A DNA stretch of 64,000 bases from Vanilla planifolia (lineage: Eukaryota; Streptophyta; Magnoliopsida; Asparagales; Orchidaceae): positions 7,501-71,500 of the forward strand of contig JAIUJO010000610.1 of the NCBI GenBank assembly GCA_023846275.1. The letters run 5' to 3'. The notes beneath the pieces are model-generated. The model had not been told where the DNA came from, did not search any database, and was given only the letters and a program-made list of their open reading frames with translations. This document shows positions 1 through 10,841 of this stretch, piece by piece. The stretch's first letter is position 1. The number at the start of each line of letters is the position of its first letter. Made by a program: the position numbers and the translations under genes.

Positions 1-137
1 AAGAAGAAATAAGAGGACAAGAAGAAGAGGGAGTAGAGGAAGAAGAAGAGGATGAAGAAGAATAAGAACATACAGAAGAAGAAGAACAAGAGGAAAACGA
101 AACAGAAGAAAAGAAAGTAGGAGAAGAGAAGAAAAAG

Positions 138-169
<32 letters not shown>

Positions 170-459
170 GAGAAGAAGATGAAGAAGAAGAAGAAGGAGG
201 AGAAGGAGGAGAAGAAGAGGAAGATGAAGTAGAAGTAAAAGAAGAAGTATTAGTAGAAGAAAATGAAGACGAAGAAGATTAAGAAGAAGAAGAAGAAGAT
301 AAAGAAGAAGAAGAAGAAGAAGAAGAAAGAGAAGAGGATGACAAAGAAGAAGGTGAGGAGGAAGAGGAAGAAGAAGAAGAGGATAAATATGAAGATGAAG
401 AAGATGAAGAAGTTGAAGAAGAAAAAGACAAGGAGGAGGAAGAAGAAGAAGGAGAAGAA

Positions 460-700
460 GAAGAAGAAGTAGAAGAAGGAGAAAAAAAAGAAGAAGAGAA
501 AGAGGAGGAAGAACAAGTGGAAGATGAGGAGGAAGAGGTGGAAGAACATTAAGAAGATGAGGAAGAAGAAGAAGAAAAAGGTCAAAAAGAAGAAGATGAA
601 GAAGAAAAAGAAGAAGTAGTAGAAGAAGAAGATGAGGTTTAAGAAGGTGAAGAACAAGGAAGAGAAGTGAAAAAAGAAGAAGAAAAAGAAGGAAAAGAAG
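460..700. repeat. Long-range duplicated GAA segment, copy 1
   Basis: This stretch shares a distinctive order of non-GAA landmarks with 2838-3078. Examples are GATGAGGAGGAAGAGG followed by GGAAGAACA and a T-rich AAG, and later GATGAGGT, TAAGA, then GGTGAAGAACAAG. The landmark offsets are 2,377 bp (523 to 2900) and 2,375 bp (631 to 3006), so the two stretches are nearly collinear over about 240 bp. Chance matches are common in so simple a sequence, but this many interruptions in the same order points to real duplication. Confidence 0.7.
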
Positions 701-1664
701 TAGTAGAAGAAGGAGAAGAAAAAGAAGATGAAGAAAAAGAAGAAGAAGAGGAAGTAGAAAAGAAGAAGTGGAAAAAGATGAGAAGAAGAAGAATAATAAG
801 AAGTAGGAGGAGGAGAGGAGGAAGAAGAAGAACTAGTTGAAGAGAAAGAAGAAGAAGAAGAAGAAGAAGAAGCTGAAGAAGAAGGCAAAGAAGAAGATGA
901 TGATGATGATGAAGATGGACAAAAATAAGGAGAGGAACAAGAAAAAGATGAAGAAGAAGAAGAGAAGAAGAAGAGGAAGAAGAAAAAGGAGGAGAAGAAG
1001 AAAAAGAACAAGAACAAGAAGAAGAGGACGAGAAAGAAGATTGAAGTGGAAAGAAGAAGAAGTTGATGAAGTTGAAGAAACAGAAGTAGCAAACGAAGAA
1101 AAAGAAGTAGAAGAAGAAGAAGAAAATGGCGAAGAAGAAGAAAATGACGAAGAAGAAGAAGTAAGATGAAAAAGAAGAAAAAGAGGAGGAAGAGAAAGAG
1201 AAGAAGAAGAAGAAGAAGAAGAAAAAGAAGACGAAAAAGAAGAAGAAAAAGAAGAGGGAGAAGAAGAAGAAAATAAAAGAAGAAGAAGCAAAAAACAAGA
1301 AGATAAAGAAGGAGAAAAGGATGATGAAGAAGAAGAAGAAGAAGAAAATGAAGAGGAGGAAGAAGAGAAAGAAGAAGAAGAAGACAAAGAAGAATGACGA
1401 AAAGAAGAGAAAGAAGAAGTAGAACAACGAGAGGAAGAACAAGAAGACAAAGAAGAAAAAGAGGAGGAAAAAGAAGAAGAAGAAGAGGAAAAGGAAAAAG
1501 AGGAAGAAGAAAATTAAGAAAAGATAAAGGAAGAAGAAGAAGAAGGAGAAGGAGAAGAAAAGAAGAAGAAGAAGAAGGAAAAGTTGGAGGAGGAAAGTCA
1601 AAGAAGAAGAAGAAGTTTAAGAGAAAGAAGGAGAAGAAGAAGAAGAATAAGAAGAAGAAGAAGA

Positions 1665-1680
<16 letters not shown>

Positions 1681-1695
<15 letters not shown>

Positions 1696-1800
1696 AGGAT
1701 GAAGAAGAAGATGAACAATTAGAAGAAGAAGAAGAAGAAGAAGAAGAAGAAGAAGAGGATGAAGAAGAAGAAGAACAATTAGAAGAAGAAGAAGATGAAG
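1681..1800. repeat. Tandem duplication of 60 bp inside the GAA block
   Basis: Two adjacent 60-bp copies (1681-1740 and 1741-1800) each carry GAGGATGAAGAAGAAG followed by GAACAATTAGAAG at identical internal positions. Only a few bases differ. CAATTAG is rare in this block, which makes the register certain. It indicates recent local copying in units of 20 triplets. Confidence 0.85.
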
Positions 1801-1907
1801 AAGAAGAAGTAGAAGGAGTAGAAGAAGTAGTAGAATAAGAAGAAGAAAGTAAAGAAGTATAAGAAAAAGGCTAACTAGAAGAAGAAGAACAAAAACAACA
1901 ACAACAT

Positions 1908-1935
1908 GTAGTACTAGTAGTAGTAGTAGTACTAC
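1908..1935. repeat. GTA-triplet tract with inverted-repeat ends
   Basis: A short run of GTA/TAG triplets is bounded by GTAGTACTA at 1908-1916 and its exact reverse complement TAGTACTAC at 1927-1935, with a 10-base spacer. The sequence just before it is CAA-rich. It is a local switch of triplet type within the GAA block and could form a small hairpin; no function is suggested. Confidence 0.7.
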
Positions 1936-2032
1936 AAGAAGAAGAAGAAGAAGAAGAAGAAGAAAAAGAAGAAGAAGAAGATGATGATGAAAAGAAGAAG
2001 AAAAAGAAGAAGAAGAAGTTGAAGAAGAAGAA

Positions 2033-2150
2033 GAAGAGGAAGATGATGGTGAAGTAGAAGAAGAAGAAGAAGAAAAAGAAGAAGAGGAAAAAGAAGAAGT
2101 CAAAGAGGAATAAGAAGAAGAAAAAGAAGAAAAAGTAGTTAAAAAAGAAG
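2033..2150. repeat. Locally duplicated GAA segment, copy 1
   Basis: The landmarks GAAGAGGAAGATGATG and, further on, AGAAGTCAAAGAGGAATAA recur in the same order at about 2341 and 2424. Offsets are 308 and 329 bp, the difference being extra GAA triplets. The second copy lies at about 2341-2480. This is a direct duplication inside the triplet satellite. Confidence 0.6.
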
Positions 2151-2340
2151 AGAAGGAAGAAGGAGAAGAGAAGAAGAGGGAGAATAGGAAGAAGAATAAG
2201 AAGAAGAGAAAGAAGGAGGAGGAGGAGGAGAAGAAGAAGAAGAAGAAGAAGAAGAGAAGAAGGAGGAGGAGGAGGAGGAGGAGGAGAAGAAGAAGAAGCG
2301 GAAGAAAAAAGTAGAAGTAGAAGAAGAAGAAGAAGAAGAA

Positions 2341-2480
2341 GAAGAGGAAGATGATGATCAAGTAAATAAAGAAGAAGAAAAAGAAGAAGAAAAAGAAGAA
2401 GAGTAAGAACAAGAAGAAGAACAAGAAGTCAAAGAGGAATAAAAGGAAGAAAAAGAAGTAGAAAAAGAGGTGAAGTAAGA
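2341..2480. repeat. Locally duplicated GAA segment, copy 2
   Basis: Second copy of the segment at about 2033-2150, recognised by the same ordered landmarks, including AAGTCAAAGAGGAATAA. The spacing between the landmarks is about 21 bp greater than in the first copy, which fits gain or loss of whole triplets. Confidence 0.6.
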
Positions 2481-2703
2481 ATGAGGAGGAGAAGAAGAAG
2501 ACAGAGAAGAGGAAGAAGAAGAATAAGATGATGCAGAAGAAGAAGAATAAGAGGAAAATGAAAAAGAAGAAAAAGAAGTAAGAGAAGAGAAGAAGAAGAA
2601 GAAGAAGGAGAAGAAGAAGAAGAAGAAGAAGAAGAAGAAGAAGAAGAGAAGAAATGAAGAAGGAGGAGGAGGAGGAGAAGAAGAAAAAGGTGTAGAAGTA
2701 AAA

Positions 2704-2730
2704 GTAGTAGTAGTAGTAGTAGTAGTAGTA
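2704..2730. repeat. Pure (GTA)9 microsatellite
   Basis: Nine perfect GTA triplets lie between GTAGAAGTAAAA and GAAGAAGAAGAGG. The tract is in phase with the surrounding GAA triplets, as expected if one GAA-to-GTA change was then multiplied by slippage. Confidence 0.9.
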
Positions 2731-2837
2731 GAAGAAGAAGAGGTAGAAGAAGAACAAGAAGAAGAAGAAGAAGAAGTAGAAGAAGGATAAGAAGAAGGAG
2801 TGGAAGAATATGACGAAGAAGAAGTAGGAGAAGAAGA

Positions 2838-3078
2838 AGAAGATGAAGAAGTGAAGGAGAAAAGAAGAAGAAGAGAAAGAGGAGGAAGAAGAAGTGGATG
2901 ATGAGGAGGAAGAGGAGGAAGAACAATAAGAAGATGAGGAAGAAGAAGAACAAGAAGAAGAAGATGAAAAATAAGAAGAGGAAGAAGAAGATGTAGAAGA
3001 GGAAGATGAGGTATAAGAGGGTGAAGAACAAGAAGGAGAAGTAAAAAGAAGAAGAAAAATAAGGAGAAGAAGGACAAG
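2838..3078. repeat. Long-range duplicated GAA segment, copy 2
   Basis: Collinear partner of 460-700, displaced by about 2,376 bp. The shared run includes the AGAAAGAGGAGGAAGA context, the GATGAGGAGGAAGAGG landmark at 2900 and the GATGAGGT landmark at 3006, followed by GGTGAAGAACAAG. It suggests that the GAA block grows by copying kilobase-scale segments as well as by triplet slippage. Confidence 0.7.
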
Positions 3079-3750
3079 ATGAAGAAGGAGAAGGAGAAGA
3101 AGAAGAAGAAGAAGAAGAGGAAGAGGAATTAGTAGAAGAAGAAGAGGAGGAAGAAGAAGAAGAATAACAAGAACAAGAAGAGAAATAATAAGTAGAACAA
3201 GAAGAAGTAAAAGAAGAAGAAGAAGATTAGGAAGTTTAAGAAGAAGAGGTAGAGGAATAGGAAGAAGTTGATGAAGAAGAAGAAGAGCAAGAGGATTAAG
3301 AAGAAGAAGAAGATAAGGAAGATGGGGAAGAGGAAGAGGATGAGGTAAAAGGAGAAGAAGGAGAATAAGAAGAAGAAGAAGAAGAAGAAGTTGAAGAAGA
3401 GGAAGAAGAAGCAGAAGAAGAAGAGCTTAAGGAAGAACAGGAAGAAGAAGAAGAAGAAGAGGAAGAAGAAGAAGAAGAGATGATGAAGAAGAAGAAAAAG
3501 GAGAAGAAGAAGAGCTAGAAGAAGTGGGAGAAGAAGTAAAAGAATTATAAGAAGAAGAAGAGGAAGAAGAGGAGCTAGTAGAGGAGAAAGAAGAAGAAGA
3601 AGAAGAAGAAGAAAAGAAGAGGAAGAAGAACAAGAAAAAGAAGAAGATGAAGAAGAATAACGAGAAGAAAAAGGAGAAGAAGAAGAAAAAGTAGAAGAAG
3701 AAGAAGAAGAAGAAGAAAAAGAAGAAGGAGAAGAAGAAGAGGTTGAAGAA

Positions 3751-3792
3751 GAAGTAGAAGTAGGAGAAGAAGAAGTAGAAGTAGGAGAAGAA
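3751..3792. repeat. 21-bp tandem pair in the GAA block
   Basis: The string GAAGTAGAAGTAGGAGAA occurs at 3751 and again at 3772, a 21-bp (seven-triplet) period. It is a small recent duplication inside the triplet satellite. Confidence 0.8.
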
Positions 3793-4736
3793 GAAGAAGA
3801 GGAAGAAAAAAGAAGACGAAAAAGAGGAGGAAGAAGAAGAAGAAGGAGAAGAAGAAGAAAAACAACAAGAATAAGAATAGTGAGATGATGAAGATGAAGA
3901 TGAAGAGGAAGAAGAAGTAGAAGAAAAAGAAATGGAAGAAGAAGAAGAAAGGGAAGAAGAAAAAGAAGAAGAAGAAGAAGAAGAAGAAGAAGAAGGGAAA
4001 GAAGAAAAGAAGAAGAAGCAGAAGGTAGAGAAGAAGATGAAGAAAAAGAAGAAGAGGAGGAGGAAGAAGAAGCAGAAGAAGAAGAAGAAGAAGAAGAATA
4101 AGAATAGGAAGGAGAAGAGGTGGGAGAAGAAGGGGAAGAAAAAGAAGAAGAAGAAAAGGAAGAATTTGAAGTGGAGGAGGACGCGAGAGATTGAGGAAGA
4201 AGAAGAACAAGAGAAAGAAGGAGAAGAAGAAGAAGAAGATGAGAAAGATGAGGAAGAAGAGGAGGAAGAACAACAAAATATGAAGAATAAGTATAAGAAG
4301 AAGAAGATGAAGAAGAAAAAGGAGAAGAAGAGGAAGTAGAAAAAGAAGGAGAGGAAGATGAAGAAGAGGAAGATGGGAAACAACAGGAGGAAGCCGAAGA
4401 AGAAAATGTAGAAAAAAAAGAAGAAGAAGAAGAACAAAAGAAAGGAAAGAAATAGAAGAAGAAGAAGAAGAAGAAGAAGAAGAAGAAGAAGAAGGGGAAG
4501 AAGAAGAAGGAGAAGTAGGGAAGGAGGAGAAGAACAAGATGCTGATGATGATGAAGAAGAAGAAGAATATAAAGAAGTTGAAGGAGAAGAAGTAGAAAAT
4601 GAAAAAGCGAGAAGAAGAAGAAGAAGAAAGTGAGGAAGATGAGGGAAAAGAGGAAGAGGAAGAAGTTGAGAAAGAAGAAGAAGAGGAAGAGGAAGAAGAA
4701 GATGAAGAGGAAGAAGAAGAAGAAGAAGAAGAAGAG

Positions 4737-4778
4737 GTAGAAGAATAAGAAGAAGAAGTAGAAGAATAAGAAGAAGAA
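4737..4778. repeat. 21-bp tandem pair near the right end of the GAA block
   Basis: GTAGAAGAATAAGAAG occurs at 4737 and 4758, again a seven-triplet period like the pair at 3751-3792. The repeated use of a 21-bp step may be chance; only these two clear cases were seen. Confidence 0.75.
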
Positions 4779-6740
4779 GAAGAAGTGCAATAAGAAGAAG
4801 AAGAAGAAGAAGTAGAACAAGGATATAGGAAGAAGTAGAAGACAAAGAAGAAGAAGGAGAAGAAGAAGAAGAAGACGACGAAGAAGAACTAAGGAAGAGC
4901 CTAGCCTAACCTATCTTAACTCCACTCTACTCTACTATACTCTACTCTAGCCTAGCCTATATTAGCCTAACTTAGCTCTACTTTACTCTACTCTACTATA
5001 CTATGCTCTATTCTACTCTACTCTACTCTACTTTATTCTACTCTACTCTAGCCTAGCCTTTCCTAGCCAAGCCTACTCTAGCCTAGCCTAACCTAACTTA
5101 ACATTATTTTACTTTACTCTACTCTAATCTACTATATTCAACTCTACTCTAACATAAACTAGCCTAGCCTAGCCTAACCTAGCTCTACTTTACACTACTC
5201 TACTATATTATACTCTACTCCACTTTAGCCTCACTTAGTCTAGCTTTACCTAACCTAATTCTGCTCTACTCTACTCTGCTCTGCTCTTCTCTATTATACT
5301 CCATACTACTCTTCTATAATCTACTCATCTCCACTCTATTCTGCTCTGTTATGCTTTGCTTCAATATACTCTACTATACTCTACACTACTCCATTCTACT
5401 TTATCACCTTGCCTAGTCTAACCTAACCAAGCTCTACTCCACCTTACGATACTATTTCTTAGCCTAACAAAGCTATACTCTACTCTATTCTACTGTACTT
5501 TACAATACTCTATTGTGTAATACTCTACTCTAAAATAGCTTAGCCTTGCTTAGCTTAGCCAGCTCTTCCTAACCTAACTCTACTCTACTCTACTCTGCTC
5601 TTCTTTGCTCTCCTCAACTCTTCTCCGCTTTGCTCTACAATTCTCTGTTCTACTCTACTCTACTCTTCTGTAATCTACTCTACTCAACTCTAGCTTAGCC
5701 TTGCCTTGCCAAGCCTAACATAGCTCTACTCTACTCTACTCTACTCTACTCTACTCTTCTCTTCTGTACTCTACTGTACTCCACTCTGCTTTAGCCTAGC
5801 CTAGTCAAACCTAACCTATCATTGCTTAGTCAAGCCTAGCTTAGGCTAAGCTAGCTCTATTATACTCTACTCTACTCTACTCTAATTAAGCCTAACTTAG
5901 CCTAGCCAAACCTAGCTCTACTCTACTTTACTCTAGCCTAGCCTAACCTAACCTAAACTTACTGTGCTCTGCTCTTCTCAGCTCTACTCTACTCTGCTAT
6001 ACTTTAATCTATATTAACCTAACCTTGCTTTACTCTACTCTACTCAACTCCACTCTAGCCTAGCCTAACCTAGCCTAGCTTAGCCCAATGTAACTTAGCT
6101 CTACTCTACTCTGCTCTACTCTTGTCTTCTCTGCTCTGCTTTTCTCTACTCTACTCTACTCTACTCAGCTTTGCTCTACTCTATTCTGCTCTAGTTACTA
6201 TTCTCGATTATGCTCTACACTGCTCTGCTCTACTCTATTCAGCTCTGCTTTACTCTACTCTAAACTACTTTGCTCTACTCTACTTTTTATTACTTTGCTT
6301 TACTCTAATTTACTTTACTCTAATCTACTCTATTGTACTTTACTCTACTCTAACTTAACTTAGCCTAACTTTGCTTAGGTTAGCCTTGCTTAGCCTAACA
6401 TAGCTCTACTCTACTTTGTACAACTCTACTTTATTCAACACTACTCTTTTCTGCTCTGCTCTGGTTTATTCTGCTCTACTCTACTCTACTCTGCAATGCA
6501 CTGCTCTGCTCTACTCCAATCTAATCTAGCCTTGCCTTTCCTAGCCAAGCCTAGTCCCTCTTACCTTATTTAAGCTAGCCTAACCTAGCTTAATCTTACT
6601 CTACTCTACTCTATTCTACTCTAGCCTAGCTTAACCAAGCCTAACCTAACTTAACCTAACCTAGCTCTACTCTACACAACTTTACTCTACTCTACTACTC
6701 TACTCTAGCCTATCCTAGCAAAGCTTAGCCTAGCCTAACC

Positions 6741-7690
6741 TTACTTAGCTCAGCTCTACTCCACTCTACTTTACTCTTCTCTAACCTAGCCTGATCAAGC
6801 TCTAGTATACTCTACTTTGCTCTAATCTACTCTGTTCTACTTTATTCTACCTTGCTCTACTCTTCTCTACTCTATTATACTCTCCTCTTCTCTACTCTTT
6901 TCTATTTTTCTCTCCTCTCTTCTACTTTTCTCTCCTCTCCTCTCTTCCCCTCTCCTCTATTTTACTCTACTTTTCTCTACCCTACTCTACTTACTCTACT
7001 ATACACTACTCTACTCTACTTTAACCTTGCCAAGAATAACCGAGCCCTACTCTACTCTAGCTTAGCTTAGCCAGGCATAGCCTAACCATGCTCTGGTCAC
7101 CACTGTTATGCTGTACTTTACTCAACTCTACTCTACCCTACTCTTCACTGCTCTGTTCTACTCTACTCTATCCTACTTTACCATATTCTACACTACTTTA
7201 CTCAAGCCTAGCTTACCTAGCTTAGCCTACCTAACCTTACTTAGCTCAGCTCTACTCCACTCTACTTTACTCTTCTCTAACCTAGCCTGATCAAGCTCTA
7301 GTATACTCTACTTTGCTCTAATCTACTCTGTTCTACTTTATTCTACCTTGCTCTATTCTTCTCTACTCTATTATACTCTCCTCTTCTCTACTCTTTTCTA
7401 TTTTTCTCTCCTCTCTTCTACTTTCCTCTCCTCTCCTCTCTTCCCCTCTCCTCTACTTTACTTTACTTTTCTCTACCCTACTCTACTTACTCTACTATAC
7501 ACTACTCTACTCTACTCTACTCTAACCTTGCCAAGAATAACCGAGCCCTACTCTACTCTAGCTTAGCTTAGCCAGGCATAGCCTAACCATGCTCTGGTCA
7601 CCACTGTTATGCTGTACTTTACTCAACTCTACTCTACTCTATCCTACTTTACCATATTCTACACTACTTTACTCAAGCCTAGCTTAGCCT
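6741..7690. repeat. Tandem duplication of about 496 bp in the pentamer satellite
   Basis: Copy 1 (6741 to about 7214) and copy 2 (7237 to about 7687) share long, near-identical, non-generic strings: ACTTAGCTCAGCTCTACTCC, CCTGATCAAGCTCTAGTA, a CTCTCCTCTCTTCT-type pyrimidine tract, GCCAAGAATAACCGAGCCC, and AACCATGCTCTGGTCACC. Offset is 496 bp at the left and 501 bp further in. Copy 2 lacks about 30 bp near its right end that copy 1 has after CTCAACTCTACTCTAC. The close match against a degenerate background indicates a recent unequal exchange. Confidence 0.92.
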
Positions 7691-10600
7691 AACCAAGTCT
7701 AGCCCAGCCTAAACTAACTCTACTCTACTATACTTTTCTCTGTTATCCTATAGTATAGCCTGGCCTACCCTAGCAAAGCTTACCCGAGCCAAGCCTAGCC
7801 TAACCTAACTTTATTCTACTTTACTCTACTCTACTCTATTCTATCATAGCATAACCTTGCTCTACTCTACTCTACTTAACTCTACTCTACTTTTCACTAC
7901 TCTACTCTACACTCCTCTAATTTGCTCTACTCTACTCTACTCTACTACACTCAATTCTGCACTACTCAACTCTACATTATTCTACTATTCACTATTCTAC
8001 TTTGCTCTGTTATGCTTTGCTCCACTTTACCCTGTTCTACTATAGCCTAGCCTACCTAGCTTAGCTTTGCTCTGCTCTACTCTATTTTACTCTACTCTGC
8101 TCTGCTCTACTTTCCTTTTCTCTACTCTACTCTATTTTGCTCTACTATACTCTACTCTACTCTACTCTAGTTTACTCTAGCTTAGTTAGCCTAGCATAGC
8201 CTAGCCTAACCTAGATGTACTCTTCTCTACCCTACTTTACTCTATTCTACTCTACTCTACTCTACTATACTCCATCCCATCCCAGCCTAGCCTAGCCTGG
8301 CCTTAGCCTAACCTAGCACTACTCTTCTCTTCTCAACTTCTCTTTGCTCTACATTGCTATGCTCTACTTTGCTCTACTCTACTCTACTCTACCCTACTCC
8401 ACTCTACTTTGCTCTACTATACTCTAGCCTAGCTTAGCTTATCCTAGCTCTAATCTACTCTACTCTACTCTTACTTAGCCTAACCTAACCTATCCTAGTC
8501 TAGCCTAACATAGCTTAACCTAGCTCTATGCTACATAACTCTACTCTACTCTACTCTACACAACTCTACTCAACTTTTTTTTACTCTACTCCACTCTACT
8601 CTACTCCACACTATTCTTCTCTAAACTACCCCTACCTAACCTAGCTTAGCCTAGTCTAACCTTGCTCTACTCTACTCTACTGTACTTCATCCTATTAACC
8701 TTTTGCCTTACCTAGCCTGGCCTAACCTTGCTCGACTCTGCTCTACTCTACTCTGCTCTGCTCTACTCTGCTCTACTCTGCTCCACTCTACTTCACTATG
8801 CACTGCTCTACTCTATTCTTTTCAGCCTAACCTAACCTAACCTAGCTTTTCACTACTCTACTCTACTTTGCTCTACACTACTCTACTCTTCTCTACTCCA
8901 TTCTACTCATCTTTGCTCTGTTCTATTATACTCTTCTTTGCTCTACTATACTCTATTTTGCTCGACTCTACTCTATTCTACTCAACTCCTTTATAGCCTA
9001 CTTTAGCTTCTCCAAGCCTTGCCTAACCAAGATCTAATCCACTCTACTCTACTTTACTCTATTCTACTATACTCTACTCTACTATATTGTACTCTACTAA
9101 ACTCTAGCCTAGCCTAACCTTTCTTGACTCTACTTTACTCTCCTAAACTCTGCTCTACTCTACTCTACTCTGCTCTACTCTACTCTACTATACTTTGCTC
9201 TACTCTACTCTAGCCTAGCCAATCCCAAACTAGCTATACTCTACTCTACTTTAATGTACTTTAACCTAGCCTAGCCTACCCTAGCCTAGCCTTACCTAGC
9301 CTTGCAAAGACTAACGTAGCTCTACTCTACTATACTCTACTCTATCGAGCTTTCCCTAGCCTAACCTAGCTCAACACTGCTCTACTATACTCTACTCTGC
9401 TCAATTCTACATTACTCAGCTCTAGCCTAACCTAACTTGGCTCTACTGTACTAAACTCTATTCTACTCTACTCAGCTCTACTATTCTTTTATCTTCTCTA
9501 CTTAGGTCTCTTCTACTCTACTCCACTTTACTCTACTATCCTATGCTCTGCTCTCCTATCCTCTCCTCTCCTCTCCTTTACTTTGCACTACTCTACTTTA
9601 CTCTACTCTACTCTACTCTGCTCTACTCTACTCCACTCTACTCTACTATATTCTGCTTTCCTCTACTCTCCTTTACTCTACTCTACTCAACTCTAGCCTA
9701 GCTTAATTGAGCCTAACCAACCCTAGCCTGACCTAACCTAGCTCTACTCTACTTTACTCAACTATACTCTACTCTACTCTAATCTATTCTACTCTACTCT
9801 ACTCAATTATACTCTACTCTACTCTAACCTAGCCAAACCTAACCTTACCTTACTCTACTCTACTCTAGCTTAACTTAGACTTGCCTAGCCTAAACAAGCT
9901 TTGCACAGCTTATCTTTACTTTATTAAACTCTAAACAAGTTACTCTTCTCTATTTTACTCTACCCAGGCCTAGCATAGCCTATCTTCACCTAACCAAGCT
10001 CAACTCTACTTTACTCTATCTTATTATACTCAACTCTACTTTAACTAAGCCTAACCTAACCCAACCTCACCTAGCTGTGCTCTACTCTACTTTAATCTAC
10101 TCTATTACACTCTACTTTACTCTACTCTACCCGAGCCTAGCTTAGCATAGCCTAACTAGCTCTGCTCTACTTTGTTTTGCTATGCTCTTCTCTTATTTTT
10201 ACTGTTATACTCTTCTCTTTTCTACTCTACTCTATTCTTCTCTACTCTGCTTTATTCTACTTTACTCTACTTTGCTCTTCTCTGGTCTACTCTGCTTCAC
10301 TTTTCTCTATTCTATTCTATTATGCTATTCTTTGCTCTACTCTACTCTTCTAAACTCTTTTCTACATAACTCCACTCTAGCCTAGCTTAACATATCCTAG
10401 CCTCACCTAGCCTAGTCTAACCTAACTCTACTCTACTCTACTCCATTCTACTCTATTATACTCTACTCTACTCTAAACTGGCTAACCTAGCCTAATCTAG
10501 TTAGCCTAACCTAGGTCTACTCTGGTCTACTCTTCTCTACTCTACTCTGCTTTATTATACTCTTCTCTACTCAACTCTAATCTGCTTTGCCCTATGCTTT

Positions 10601-10810
10601 ATGCTGCTCTGCTCTTCTCTACTCTACTCAAAGCTAGCCTAACCTAGCCAAACTTAGCTCTACTACAGTCTACTTTACTCAACTTTACTATAGATTAGCA
10701 TAGCATAGCCTACCTCAGCCTAGCCTAACCCAGCCTAGCCAAGCTTATCCTAGCTATACTCTACTTTACTCTACTCTACTCTACTCAACTCTACATTAGC
10801 TTGGTTTAGG

Positions 10811-10841
10811 CAAGCCCAAGAATCCTGAGAATGGTATTCCA
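10811..10841. other. Short non-satellite islet
   Basis: About 30 bp containing AATCCTGAGAATGGTATTCC do not parse as pentamers of either type, while both sides do. It holds a small inverted pair (GAAT, spacer GGT, ATTC). It could be a remnant of a small insertion or a heavily mutated patch; it is too short to assign. Confidence 0.5.

Larger units (their letters stand above)
1..4897. repeat. Degenerate GAA/AAG trinucleotide satellite block
   Basis: The + strand is almost wholly purine, built from GAA triplets with frequent GAG, AAA, GAT and GTA variants and very few pyrimidines other than T in GAT/GTA. The block runs in from the left edge, so its true start is not seen. It ends where GAAGAACTAAGGAAGAG gives way to CCTAGCC. 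The longest uninterrupted GAA runs are about 12-13 triplets (near 2610-2646 and 4455-4493). Very long open frames exist on both strands: Phe/Leu/Ser-rich on the minus strand, Lys/Glu/Arg-rich on the plus. They follow from a triplet repeat with few stop codons and show no domain, signal or codon structure, so I do not call them genes. GAA satellites are known in plant heterochromatin, for example in Triticeae; placing this one in heterochromatin is inference. Confidence 0.95.

Noticed and set aside
250-4845. Very long minus-strand open frames (up to 835 codons, Phe/Leu/Ser-rich) and Lys/Glu/Arg-rich plus-strand frames in the GAA block
   Set aside because: They are translations of a degenerate TTC/CTT or GAA repeat, overlap in several frames at once, and show no domain, intron or signal.
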